From positions 1 through 64,000 of the forward strand of contig CAZUMJ010000004.1 in NCBI GenBank assembly GCA_964621605.1: a stretch of DNA of 64,000 bases, read 5' to 3'. The notes below the pieces were generated by a model. The model made no database searches and had not been told where the DNA came from. It was given only the letters and a program-made list of their open reading frames with translations. The position numbers and the translations under genes were made by a program. This DNA comes from CAZUMJ01 sp964621605 (GTDB lineage Bacteria > Actinomycetota > Acidimicrobiia > Acidimicrobiales > Iamiaceae). Positions within the stretch are counted from its first letter, which is position 1, and each line of letters opens with the position of its first letter. Below are positions 47,861 to 56,683 of the stretch, in pieces.

Positions 47861-49098
47861 CGCCCAACCTCCACGTGGGTCAGACGCGTGAACGCTGCGA
47901 TGAGGTCGAAGCCGTCCCAGAAGCGGTGCAACGCCAGCGCGCGTCCGACCGGCACGATCCGGTCGACGCCGCGGCCGTTGAGGTGCTCGGCGAACGCACG
48001 CAGGTCGGGGGCGTCGAACCCGAAATGGGTCACCGTCTGGTCTCGACGGGTCAGGTGCTCGGCGAGGTCCCCAAGGTCGCGGACGCGCGTGGTGTAGAAC
48101 AACCCGCCCCCCGGACCGCCGCGGGCGAACCCGTCGAGCTCGGCGAGGTCGAGCACGACGACCTCGTTGCCGAAGCGCCGAACCTGATCGACCGGCTCGG
48201 TCGCCGCGGCGACCGCGCCGTGCACCACCTTCGCCAACACCGCGGACAGCGGGGCCTCGTATCCCGCCCGTCGAGTCGCCGCACGCACGGCCTCGAAGAA
48301 GGATTCGGCGGTCGCGTCGTCGTCGTGCGGCCCCCGCCAGACGACAAGGCGAGGCGACGAGCACGCCATCTGATCGAACCAGTACGCATCAGAGACGAAG
48401 CGATCGGCAAGGGCCTCGAGCTCACGTGCATCGAGCGCTGCCACTGCCGCAATGTCGAGGACGCAGAGGGCGTACCGGTCCGGGAAGGTCACCTCGGTGG
48501 CATGCGCAGGGATCGGGAGGGCGCGCAACGTGGTGACGGTGGCGTCCCCGCCCCACAGCACCCGCACGTCACACCACGACGACAGCTTCCGTGTGACGTC
48601 CTCGTCGTGGCCGTACCGCACGAACCGCGTCCGAGCAGCGAGTGCTGCATGCGCGGGGTCGTGCAGCACCGCGGAGAGCACGTCGCAGATCCCCTCGACC
48701 ACCTCGTCAGAACCGGTGGGGAGCCGCACGACGTTGCGGTTGCCGGCAAGCGCGGCGAGGGCCCAGGAGTACACGAAGACGGTGTCGACGTTCCCCGGAG
48801 GCACATGGAACACCGACCCCCGGGGCGACACGACGACGTCGGCGGGCCAGGATGCCTGCACCGCCCGCGCCAACTCGCCCAGGGGTGCCTCGCGGAGCCA
48901 GAACGCGAGTGCCTGCACCTCGGCGTGCGCGCGCGCCACCGGTGACCGGTGCAGTTCCTTGCCGATCGCGACAAGGCCCGCGATGGTGTCGGACGCGAAC
49001 GGACGGGCGACCGGTGCCGTCCGGGCCCAGGCGGCGAGGTCATCAAGCGGGAGCTCGGCTCCTGATGGCACCGCCACAGAAAAGTCGGCGATTGTCAC
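47857..49098 (-). CDS. LuxC-family acyl reductase
   Basis: A 413-residue protein of the LuxC acyl-CoA/acyl-protein reductase family, an aldehyde-dehydrogenase-fold enzyme that reduces an activated acyl group to the aldehyde with NADPH. The catalytic cysteine is Cys246 in DQMACSSPRLVVW. GSVFHVPPGNVDTVFVYSWA is the conserved nucleotide-binding region and GNRNVVRLP follows it. GTG 49098 overlaps the LuxE-like stop as GTGA. No luciferase genes (luxAB) are present, so the aldehyde, if made, serves another purpose, probably glycan modification. Confidence 0.88.
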   Translation of the reverse strand: MTIADFSVAVPSGAELPLDDLAAWARTAPVARPFASDTIAGLVAIGKELHRSPVARAHAEVQALAFWLREAPLGELARAVQASWPADVVVSPRGSVFHVPPGNVDTVFVYSWALAALAGNRNVVRLPTGSDEVVEGICDVLSAVLHDPAHAALAARTRFVRYGHDEDVTRKLSSWCDVRVLWGGDATVTTLRALPIPAHATEVTFPDRYALCVLDIAAVAALDARELEALADRFVSDAYWFDQMACSSPRLVVWRGPHDDDATAESFFEAVRAATRRAGYEAPLSAVLAKVVHGAVAAATEPVDQVRRFGNEVVVLDLAELDGFARGGPGGGLFYTTRVRDLGDLAEHLTRRDQTVTHFGFDAPDLRAFAEHLNGRGVDRIVPVGRALALHRFWDGFDLIAAFTRLTHVEVGR

Positions 49099-50186
49099 AG
49101 CTCTCCCGTCGACCGAGCATGCGTATCGCTGCAGCCACGGAGCTCCGTACGCGGCACCCGTCCGTGGATGCGCAGCGCCTTCCCGCCGACCCCCGATCGG
49201 GGATCGTCCACCGACACGATCGTGCCGAGGTCTTCTGTCAAGAGCGCGTGCCCCGGGTAGCTCATGGGAAGCGGGCTCCGTACCTCGATGAGCCCCTGCA
49301 CGCCAACCGGCGCCTCCTCCCAGGTCTGCGGATCGCGCACGACCACGTCCGCGAACGGCGGCGGATGGAGCAACCCGTCGTCCCCTTCCAAGAACACGCC
49401 GCCTACCTGCTCGACCATCCCATAGAAGTTGCGCACCTCGGCGATGCCCAAACCGTCGAGCAGCGCGCCACGAAAAGCCGCCTCGTCGACCGACTTGGCC
49501 TGCAACGCCTTCCAACCGCCGCTGTGCACGAGGACCGCATCGGCGAGGTCCAGCTCGCCCGCGAACGCTTGCAACAGGTGCTCCCAGACCATGAACGTGA
49601 ACCCGAACACCAGCAGGGGTTCACCGGCGTGCCGCGCCGCGAAGTCGTGCACCGCATGCCGGTCGACCTCCCCATCGGCGTCGAGCACGAAGGTGTGGTC
49701 ACGTCCGAATGTCAGCATGCCGAGGATGCCGGCCCCGCGCGCGGAGTACGAACGTGGGTCGCGCACGACCGCACGTGAGTCCACGACGAGCATCGGGCGA
49801 CGGTGTGGACCGAGCAGGCCCGTCATCACGGACGCAAGCGCACGAGTCTGCCTACGTGCCGTGTCGCGGTCGAGGAAGACCCGGCTGGGAGCGCCACCCG
49901 TCGTGCCGCTCGAGGTGAGGACCTTGACGACGTCCTCTCGCGGAACGCTGCACAGCTCCAGGTGCTTGAACGCGCCGACGGGCAACCACGGCACGGCCAC
50001 AGACGCCTCCGCCGCCCACACGGCTTCCACGATGCGGTCGTACGCGGGACAGCGAGCCCGGTGCCAAGACGTCAGATCGACGAGCAACGGGTTGAGTGCT
50101 GCCTCCCGCTGGGCCTGCGGCCACGCAGGATCTGCGGTGCGGAGCAACTCATCGACACGTGCTCCGAGGTCGTCAGCTGTGCTCAT
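49095..50186 (-). CDS. LuxE-family acyl-protein synthetase
   Basis: A 363-residue ANL-type enzyme. LuxE proteins activate a carboxylate with ATP and carry it as a thioester on a C-terminal cysteine for reduction by LuxC. Seen here: the phosphate loop LTSSGTTGGAPS, VLVHSGGWK, the NFYGMVEQVGG block and the terminal ELRGCSDTHA with Cys352, which matches the position of the acyl-accepting cysteine. ATG 50186 overlaps the AMP-ligase stop. Gene order ACP, ligase, LuxE, LuxC suggests a relay from ACP-bound acid to aldehyde. Confidence 0.88.
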   Translation of the reverse strand: MSTADDLGARVDELLRTADPAWPQAQREAALNPLLVDLTSWHRARCPAYDRIVEAVWAAEASVAVPWLPVGAFKHLELCSVPREDVVKVLTSSGTTGGAPSRVFLDRDTARRQTRALASVMTGLLGPHRRPMLVVDSRAVVRDPRSYSARGAGILGMLTFGRDHTFVLDADGEVDRHAVHDFAARHAGEPLLVFGFTFMVWEHLLQAFAGELDLADAVLVHSGGWKALQAKSVDEAAFRGALLDGLGIAEVRNFYGMVEQVGGVFLEGDDGLLHPPPFADVVVRDPQTWEEAPVGVQGLIEVRSPLPMSYPGHALLTEDLGTIVSVDDPRSGVGGKALRIHGRVPRTELRGCSDTHARSTGEL

Positions 50187-51574
50187 CGTTCGCTCACCAG
50201 GTCGGCGTAGGCGACCTTGCCGCTGGCGGTCCGCGGGAGGCGGTCGATCGCCTCGACCCGCACTGCGGCCAACGGAAGGCGCAGCTCGCGCGCCAACACC
50301 TTCGCCAGGTCGAGGCGTTGCTGCTCGGTGTGTCGTTCGGCGACGACCTCGATGCGGTCATCGCCTTCGACGACGGCAACCGTGCCGAATCGAGCCGCAG
50401 AGCGCTCCACCTCGTCGAGGTTGAACCGCATGCCGAGGACCTTCGCCGTCCTTCCGAGGCGGCCCACCACGGTGAGCACGCCATGGTCGAGTGTGCCTGC
50501 ATCACCGGTGTCGAGCACACCGCCGCACTCGTCACCCGCCGACAGGCCATCTCGATCGGTGGCATAGCCCCACATGACGTTCGGGCCGCGATAGCGAACC
50601 TCACCCCGGCCGGACGAGTCCGGCGAGATGACTTCGAACGCCCCACCCGGGATGGCCCGACCGGCTGAGCCGCGACCACCGTCGAACTCTTCATGGTGCA
50701 GGACGCTCATCCGCGCGGTGGCCTCTGTCTGGCCGTACATGAGATGAAGCTGGCCGCTGCGAGCGGCCATCAACGCGTGGTAGCGATCGGCGGTCACGAG
50801 CGGGAGCCGTCCACCGGCCTGGGTGAGGACACGCACGGAAGGCAAGTCACGTTCTGCGAAGCCGACGCGGTCGAGCACCACGAACCCGAACGGGACGTTC
50901 GGAAGGGTCGTGACCCCGTACGTGGCGATCGTCTCGAAGAAGCCAGGGCGCAGCGCGCTCTGGTTGGTGAGCACGACGGTCGAGCCCGCAAGCAGGTGGC
51001 TGTGCAGGACCGACAGTCCGTAGGAGTAGTGGATGGGAAGGTGCGCGAGCGCCACCTCTCCGTCGGTGATCGAGAGCGCGTCGACGATCGAGCGGGCGTT
51101 CGAGGAGAGGTTGCCGTGCGTCAGGCGGACGAACTTCGGACTCCCCGTGGAACCGGACGTCGAGAGGCACAACGCCAACTCGGCAGGCAGCGGCTTCGGC
51201 TCGCCGTGCGCTCGGGCACGAACGACCGGCGTCGCGGCAGGCATCGGCACGTCGACCCAGGTGGTGTCCCCTCCAGGATCGTCGCCGATCACAAGGTCGG
51301 GTCGGTACGCGACTTCGAGCGCCAGGCGTCGCTCCCCGTCGAGTTGCGCATCGAGCAGGGCAACAGCGATCCCGGCGCGCGCGCACCCCAGGTACGCCAG
51401 CACGTCCGGCAACGTGTTCGACGTATAGACGAACGCCAGGCCTCCCTGCCACGAGGCCAGCGCCTCGGCGACGAGCTCGACGTCACGCGTCAGTGCAGAA
51501 AAGGAGAGGCTCGTGCCGGAGCTCGCATCGACGAGTGCCGTGCGATCTGAACGGGGAAGGAGATCGACGAGCAC
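50183..51574 (-). CDS. AMP-dependent acyl ligase
   Basis: A 463-residue ANL-superfamily adenylating enzyme, shorter than typical acyl-CoA synthetases. It has the P-loop LCLSTSGSTGSPKFVRLTH, LMYGQTEATARMS, the GDAGTLDHGVLTVVGR hinge region and the C-terminal lysine in PRTASGKVAYADL. It would activate a carboxylic acid, most simply to load the adjacent acyl carrier protein, as in D-alanine or aryl-acid ligases. GTG 51574 lies 7 bases after the ACP stop. The acid is unknown. Confidence 0.9.
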   Translation of the reverse strand: MLVDLLPRSDRTALVDASSGTSLSFSALTRDVELVAEALASWQGGLAFVYTSNTLPDVLAYLGCARAGIAVALLDAQLDGERRLALEVAYRPDLVIGDDPGGDTTWVDVPMPAATPVVRARAHGEPKPLPAELALCLSTSGSTGSPKFVRLTHGNLSSNARSIVDALSITDGEVALAHLPIHYSYGLSVLHSHLLAGSTVVLTNQSALRPGFFETIATYGVTTLPNVPFGFVVLDRVGFAERDLPSVRVLTQAGGRLPLVTADRYHALMAARSGQLHLMYGQTEATARMSVLHHEEFDGGRGSAGRAIPGGAFEVISPDSSGRGEVRYRGPNVMWGYATDRDGLSAGDECGGVLDTGDAGTLDHGVLTVVGRLGRTAKVLGMRFNLDEVERSAARFGTVAVVEGDDRIEVVAERHTEQQRLDLAKVLARELRLPLAAVRVEAIDRLPRTASGKVAYADLVSER

Positions 51575-51581
51575 GATCGGA

Positions 51582-51824
51582 TCAGTCGTCGACGACGACT
51601 CCGTACTTCGACAAGATCTCGATGGCTCGCGGAAAGCTCGAGAGATCGATCACGTCGTCGGTCTCCACGAGGATCTCGCACCGGTCCTCGAGCTCGGTGA
51701 TGAGCTGCATGTGGGCGAGTGAGTCCCACCCTTCCGTCTCGCCGTAGCGCACTGAATCCCAGTCGGGTGCCGGCGGAAGCGGGAAGGTGGACCGGAAGAT
51801 CTCTTGTAGCTCGGAACGGGTCAC
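51582..51824 (-). CDS. Acyl carrier protein
   Basis: An 80-residue four-helix carrier protein. The phosphopantetheine attachment serine is Ser35 in the GWDSLAHMQLI motif at the start of helix II, followed by an acidic helix (ELEDRCEILVETDDVIDL) that partners recognise. It is probably dedicated to the adjacent AMP-ligase, not to fatty acid synthesis. GTG 51824 has an AAGGAG site and overlaps the upstream polymerase/ligase stop as GTGA. Larger frames reading through here are shadows. Confidence 0.88.
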   Translation of the reverse strand: MTRSELQEIFRSTFPLPPAPDWDSVRYGETEGWDSLAHMQLITELEDRCEILVETDDVIDLSSFPRAIEILSKYGVVVDD

Positions 51825-53239
51825 GCCCACAGCTCCTTTCGCAGCGGCGACTGATCGGCGTGCCGCCCCTGCTCGATGGACGTGCCAGCGATGTGGGCGT
51901 CCTCGTCGGCGGCGTCGACGCGCCGTTCCGCGTCGACCGCCGCGATCGCCGCGACGACCATGAGCATCGACGACCCGCCGGCGAGGTTGTACAACTCCGG
52001 TGCCGTGGTCATCGCGATGAGCACGCCACCCATCAGGCCCTTGAGCGCGAGATCGGTGCGATCTCGGATGCGGGCGCGCACCGCCAACCAGATGAACCCG
52101 ATGAACAACGCGAGCGCCGGGACCCCGGCTGAGCCCATGAACTCGCTGTACTGGTTGTGGGGGTCGCGACTCAGCGCGATGCTCGGCGTCTCTTGCATCA
52201 CGACGGGGAAACGGCCAAACCCGAGCCCCATGACCGGATTGCGCGCACCCGCCTTGAACCCTTCGATCACAAGCTGCTTGCGCACCCAGTCGCTGTGCGG
52301 GTCGAGGTGCTCCGCTCGATCCTTCAGCACCGAGTCGACGACTTGTTGCTTCGCGTTCGGGAAGACGAGCAGCACCGCGACGAGCGCCAACGCCACCCCG
52401 AACTGCACACGCCGTGACCGATGGAAGAGCACGAGCACCGCGAGGCCTACCGCAGCGACCAGGATGGAGGCGCGTGACTTGGTCAACGGAAGGCTGGTGG
52501 CCATGAGGAGGACGGTCAGCAACCAGACCGGGCGACGCTCCGCGTAGGTCAGGCCGAGCGCCGCAAGCGACCCCAACGCCATGAGGATGCCCAAGCCGTT
52601 GGGGTCGTAGCCGAGCGCGACGACCCGCACATCGGCAAGACCGTTCGGGTGCAGCGACCCGATCGCCTGTACGCGCAGGAACAACGCGGTGATCACGCCC
52701 ATCGCCACGACCGACTTGAGCACCTGCTCTCGTCGAGGGACGAGCGCCACCGTCACGATCGCGATGCCCAGCACCAGGAGGCAGTTGAGCAGCGAGCTCT
52801 GCGTCTGCGGCGCGATCGGCCCGACCTTCAGCGCAAAGCGGTAGCTCACGATCAGCCATAGCCCGAGGACTGCCAGCAAGCCCTGCGGCAAGAGGCTCGT
52901 CTTGAATCGGCCCGACATCATCCCGACCACGGTCACCACGATGAGCAGGCCTGGTAGGGCGAGCTGGGCGTAGGCCGTCGGCGAGTACTCGGTGCCCAAC
53001 AGCAACAGTGGCGGCGCGGCAACCAGGACCGCCCGCGGCGACGTGACGACGACCGCCACGAAGCCCAGCCCGGCCAAGGCCATGATGACGAGCACCGGAC
53101 GCGCCACGAACGCGATGCTCAGCAGCGTGCCGATCAGAACGAGGATCGCGAACCGGCGTCGTGCGCGGGCACCGTGCCCGCGGTCGTCGAGTGTCGACCG
53201 CAGGTGGTCGAGACGACCACCCAACAGCGCGCTGCTCAT
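51821..53239 (-). CDS. O-antigen polymerase/ligase-like membrane protein
   Basis: A 472-residue protein with about 11-12 helices of the Wzy/WaaL family. The large loop before the last helices contains the typical arginine- and histidine-rich block NPVMGLGFGRFP and the DPHNQYSEFMGSAG motif found in O-antigen ligases. It would polymerise repeat units or transfer the finished chain to an acceptor outside the membrane. It starts in an ATGA overlap with the Wzt-like ATPase gene. Confidence 0.88.
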   Translation of the reverse strand: MSSALLGGRLDHLRSTLDDRGHGARARRRFAILVLIGTLLSIAFVARPVLVIMALAGLGFVAVVVTSPRAVLVAAPPLLLLGTEYSPTAYAQLALPGLLIVVTVVGMMSGRFKTSLLPQGLLAVLGLWLIVSYRFALKVGPIAPQTQSSLLNCLLVLGIAIVTVALVPRREQVLKSVVAMGVITALFLRVQAIGSLHPNGLADVRVVALGYDPNGLGILMALGSLAALGLTYAERRPVWLLTVLLMATSLPLTKSRASILVAAVGLAVLVLFHRSRRVQFGVALALVAVLLVFPNAKQQVVDSVLKDRAEHLDPHSDWVRKQLVIEGFKAGARNPVMGLGFGRFPVVMQETPSIALSRDPHNQYSEFMGSAGVPALALFIGFIWLAVRARIRDRTDLALKGLMGGVLIAMTTAPELYNLAGGSSMLMVVAAIAAVDAERRVDAADEDAHIAGTSIEQGRHADQSPLRKELWA

Positions 53240-54537
53240 GTGGACCGCTCCGTCCGCACCGGTCCGGACGCGACCTGCGTGGGCTCCGACCAGCGAACCG
53301 GGAGCCGCAGGTACCCGCCCGTGCTGGCATGGATCGGCGCCACGTCGAGCACCTCGACGACGTCGATGAACGCCACCGGGTGGATCTCGTCCTGCGCGGC
53401 ACGCTCATCCATGGCGGAGAGCCCGATGCCGTAACGCCCGGGCTGCAGCGCCAGACCGTCGATCGACAGGTCGAGCTCGTAGTACCCCGGCTCAGCCAAC
53501 TCGAACGGCGCGAACTGGTTGGCGGACCCGGACTGCCCCACCATCACGTCGTCGAGGGAGTAGATGGTCAGCCTGAGCACCACACCCGAGAGCGGGCGGT
53601 CGACCCGGAACCGAACGCGCGCCGAGAGCGGCTCGCCGATCTTCAAGACCCGGTCGGTTCCGTCGGGATCGCCGTTCGCGTCGCGGTAGGCAAGGTCGAC
53701 GAAGGTCAGGTCACGTCCGAGGTAGTAGTCGCGATGGCGGGGTAGTTCTTCGAGCGACCCCGCTGATGCCACCTCCTCCGCGCGGCTCGACAGGTAGAAC
53801 TCGACCGCGTCGTCTGCCGAACCTTCGTAGATCTTCTGGCCGCGCTCCAACACGATCGCCCGCGTGCACAACGCCCGCACCGCCGGAAGGTTGTGGCTCA
53901 CGAAGAGCACGGTCCGGCCACCTTCCGCCGTCCGGCTGAGCGTGCCGAGGCACTTACGCTGGAACGCTGCATCGCCGACCGCCAGGACCTCATCGACGAT
54001 GAGGACGTCGGGTTCGAGGTGTGCCGCGACGGCGAAGCCGAGGCGGACCTGCATACCCGACGAGAACCGCTTGATCGGCGTGTCGATGAACGCCCCCACG
54101 CCGGCGAAGTCGACGATGTCGTCGAAGCGAGCGGAGATGTCGCTGCGAGCCATGCCGAGCACCGCGCCGTTCAGGTAGACGTTCTCACGGCCGGTCAGCT
54201 CCTGGTGGAAGCCGGTGCCGACCTCGAGCAACGCGCTCACACGCCCCCACGTCTCGGCACGCCCCGTGGTCGGACTGGTCACCCGGGAGAGCAGCTTGAG
54301 CAGGGTGCTCTTACCGGCGCCGTTGTGCCCGATGATCCCGAGCGCCTCGCCCTCAGGCAGTTCGAAGGACAGGTCCTTCAACGCCCACATCGTCTCACGC
54401 GCACTCGAGGACCGGTCTCGGCGCGCCAGGCGTGCCGGCAACGAGGTGATCGCGCCCCGAATCGTCTTGTACGGATCGCGCTCACCCAGGCGGTAGCTCT
54501 TGCCGAGCCCCTCTGCTCGCACTGCCGGATTGCTCAC
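53236..54537 (-). CDS. Wzt/TagH-like polysaccharide exporter ATPase with C-terminal binding domain
   Basis: A 433-residue ATPase. It has Walker A GIIGHNGAGKSTLLKLLS, signature RFSSGMQVRLGFA, Walker B VLIVDEVLAVGD and VLFVSHNLPAVRALC. From about residue 265 a beta-sandwich domain (FVDLAYRDANGDPD, GYYELDLSIDGLALQPGRYGIGL) resembles Wzt C-terminal domains that recognise the modified non-reducing end of the polymer. With the permease it exports carrier-linked glycan. GTG 54537 lies 9 bases after the permease stop. Confidence 0.92.
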   Translation of the reverse strand: MSNPAVRAEGLGKSYRLGERDPYKTIRGAITSLPARLARRDRSSSARETMWALKDLSFELPEGEALGIIGHNGAGKSTLLKLLSRVTSPTTGRAETWGRVSALLEVGTGFHQELTGRENVYLNGAVLGMARSDISARFDDIVDFAGVGAFIDTPIKRFSSGMQVRLGFAVAAHLEPDVLIVDEVLAVGDAAFQRKCLGTLSRTAEGGRTVLFVSHNLPAVRALCTRAIVLERGQKIYEGSADDAVEFYLSSRAEEVASAGSLEELPRHRDYYLGRDLTFVDLAYRDANGDPDGTDRVLKIGEPLSARVRFRVDRPLSGVVLRLTIYSLDDVMVGQSGSANQFAPFELAEPGYYELDLSIDGLALQPGRYGIGLSAMDERAAQDEIHPVAFIDVVEVLDVAPIHASTGGYLRLPVRWSEPTQVASGPVRTERST

Positions 54538-54546
54538 GACGAGACC

Positions 54547-55419
54547 TCAGATCGCATCGGCAAAGGTCCGTTCCACCCGTGCGAAGTACATGAGGCCGGT
54601 CACCAGGACGACAACGGTGATCCCGAAGCCGACGCCGACCATCCACCACTCGAACGGGCCATGCCCCAACATCGCTCGGCGGAACCCGAGGATGATCCCA
54701 CCCATCGGGTTGAGCGCGAACACCCAGCGACGAACACCGCTGACGTTCGCAGCAGAGAACGCGACCGGCCCAGCGAACATCCAGATCTGCATGAGCAGCG
54801 GGACGGCATAGCCGACGTCGCGGAACTCCACGTTGAGCGCCGCCAACCAGACACCGAAGGCCAGTGCCGTGATCGCGGTCATCGCCATGAAGAGCAGTGC
54901 CCACGGCATCAGGGCCGTCGGTGCGATGCCGTACCAAGCCATCATGCCGACGAGCATGACGAACGCGATGGTGAAGTCGAGCATCGGCGCGACCACCCCC
55001 GAGAGCGGAGCGGCAAGGCGTGGGAAGTACACCTTCGAGACCAGCACGTTGTTGCTCACGAGACTGATCGCCGAACGGCTCACCGAGTCGGAGAAGTACT
55101 GCCACAACACCAGCCCCGAGAAGCTGAAGATGGGGTACGGCAGGTTCGGGTCGCCGGCGACCTTGCCCACGCCGTGCAGCATGAAGGTGAAGACCACCAT
55201 CAACATGAACGGCTGGAGGATCGCCCACACGAACCCGAGCAGCGTCTGCTTGTAGCGGATCTTGATGTCGCGACCCGCCAATGCCCGCACCAGCTCGCGG
55301 AAGCGCCAGAGCTCACGCAGACCGATGCCGCGCCAACCACGGTGCGGCTCGATGACCACGCGGTGCAAGGCCTGTTCGGTTGGCTGGGAAGCGACCTCTG
55401 AGAGGTCCGCGGCGGTCAT
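54547..55419 (-). CDS. Wzm/TagG-like polysaccharide exporter permease
   Basis: A 290-residue ABC-2 permease with six helices. LVRALAGRDIKIRYKQTLLGFVWAILQP is the conserved N-terminal amphipathic gate and first helix. The LVSNNVLVSKVYFPRLAAPL and LNPMGGIILGFRRAML segments fit Wzm/TagG. ATG 55419 gives a normal length, while the longer upstream frame is not protein-like. It is the first gene of an operon of about seven coupled genes running down to the GT4 gene at 46685. Confidence 0.92.
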   Translation of the reverse strand: MTAADLSEVASQPTEQALHRVVIEPHRGWRGIGLRELWRFRELVRALAGRDIKIRYKQTLLGFVWAILQPFMLMVVFTFMLHGVGKVAGDPNLPYPIFSFSGLVLWQYFSDSVSRSAISLVSNNVLVSKVYFPRLAAPLSGVVAPMLDFTIAFVMLVGMMAWYGIAPTALMPWALLFMAMTAITALAFGVWLAALNVEFRDVGYAVPLLMQIWMFAGPVAFSAANVSGVRRWVFALNPMGGIILGFRRAMLGHGPFEWWMVGVGFGITVVVLVTGLMYFARVERTFADAI

Positions 55420-55483
55420 GCACCCACCCCCGGGCGTTCGGACGGAACGCACGAATCTACCAGCACACCTCGTCCTGCTCGTC

Positions 55484-56683
55484 TCATCGTGGCGTCCCGA
55501 GCAGCTCGCGATAGAGGGCGAGATAGCGATCGGTGCACGCCTGCCACCCGAAATCCGTGGCCTTTCGGCGCGCGGCGTGCCCGAGGCGCACCCGAAGGTC
55601 CGCATCGCGCACCAACGTATCGATCGCCGCCGCCATGGCATGGGGGTCATGGGGCGGAACGAGCAGCCCGTCGACCCCATCGGTGATCAGTTCGGGCACG
55701 CCTCCGACCGCTGTGGCGACGGTCGGCAAGCCTGCTGCCATCGCTTCGAGCACGGCGTTCGGGAGCCCCTCGTGATGTGAAGCCAGCACGGCGAACTGGG
55801 CGGCGAGATACTGCGCGCGCCCATCTGGGATGCGGCCGAGAAGCTCGACACGGTCTGTCAGACCCGCCGTCGCCAAGGCCTGCTCGATCGCCGGACGCTC
55901 CGGTCCGTCACCGACGAACCGCATCCGTGGGGCCGCGGGCAGCGAGGCGAGCGCGCGCACCAGATCGGCGTGACCCTTCCACGGTGTGAGGTTCGCGACG
56001 ATGACCCCCACGGGGTCCGCGGCGCCTGGGTCCGCCGGAGCTGCAGGGATGTCGACCCCGTTCGGGATCACCTCGATGCGAGCGGGCGCGGGCCGCCGTA
56101 CGGCCAGGTCGCGTGCGACCGCGGAGCTGTTCGCCACCGCCGCGTGCGCGCTGCGCGCGATCAGCTCACGTGCGACACGTCCTTGGCCCGCGACGTCGAC
56201 CGATTCACCGATCGCTCGCCACCCCCCGACACGCACCGGCACGCGGAGGCTGACGGCCAGAGGCAGGAGCGCAACACATGCGCCCGGCAGCCAGGCATGC
56301 ACGACCTGCGGGTCACAGCGTGCGACCGCTCGACGCAGGTCGAGCCGGCGCAGCGCGCGCCCCACCTGACGGATCGGCATGGTCGGCAGGGTGCGCAGGC
56401 GACGCTCACGTGACGACATGGCCGCGATGCCCTTCGGGAGCAGCCAAGGCGGTGCCTCCAGCCACTCCCCGACACGCACCGCCACCCCCGCGTGCTCGAG
56501 ATCGTCACGCAACGGCCCATCGGCGGACAGGGCGAAGACGGTCACGTGGTGGCCACGGTCGTGCAGCTCACAGGCGAGGCGCGCAAGTTGATGCTCGGCC
56601 CCGCCCAACTGCAGCGTCCCAATGCCGAGCACGATCCGCAGCGGCGTCCCAGCAGCGGCCGCGTGCTCGATCACGTCGCTCAA
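55484..56683 (-). CDS. GT4 glycosyltransferase
   Basis: A 399-residue GT-B enzyme. IGTLQLGGAEHQLARLACEL is the N-terminal Gly-rich loop, IPNGVD opens the second domain, NLTPWKGHADLV is the phosphate-binding strand and SHHEGLPNAVLEAMAAGLP the sugar-nucleotide site. TTG 56683 overlaps the stop of the fused glycosyltransferase gene as TTGA. GTG 56674 is a possible alternative. It closely resembles each half of that fused protein, so the three domains probably arose by duplication. Confidence 0.88.
   Translation of the reverse strand: MSDVIEHAAAAGTPLRIVLGIGTLQLGGAEHQLARLACELHDRGHHVTVFALSADGPLRDDLEHAGVAVRVGEWLEAPPWLLPKGIAAMSSRERRLRTLPTMPIRQVGRALRRLDLRRAVARCDPQVVHAWLPGACVALLPLAVSLRVPVRVGGWRAIGESVDVAGQGRVARELIARSAHAAVANSSAVARDLAVRRPAPARIEVIPNGVDIPAAPADPGAADPVGVIVANLTPWKGHADLVRALASLPAAPRMRFVGDGPERPAIEQALATAGLTDRVELLGRIPDGRAQYLAAQFAVLASHHEGLPNAVLEAMAAGLPTVATAVGGVPELITDGVDGLLVPPHDPHAMAAAIDTLVRDADLRVRLGHAARRKATDFGWQACTDRYLALYRELLGTPR

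Noticed and set aside
47861..48364. N-terminal extension of the GT4 gene at 46685-47860
   Set aside because: The extension is an out-of-frame reading of the LuxC-like gene; ATG 47860 with its ATGA overlap gives the complete enzyme.
47857..50186. Bioluminescence (lux) operon
   Set aside because: Only LuxC- and LuxE-like genes are present, there is no luxA, luxB or luxD, and the neighbours are glycan genes.
51825..53408. Long frame leading into the acyl carrier protein
   Set aside because: It is the shadow of the polymerase/ligase gene; the ACP fold starts at GTG 51824 with its own ribosome site.
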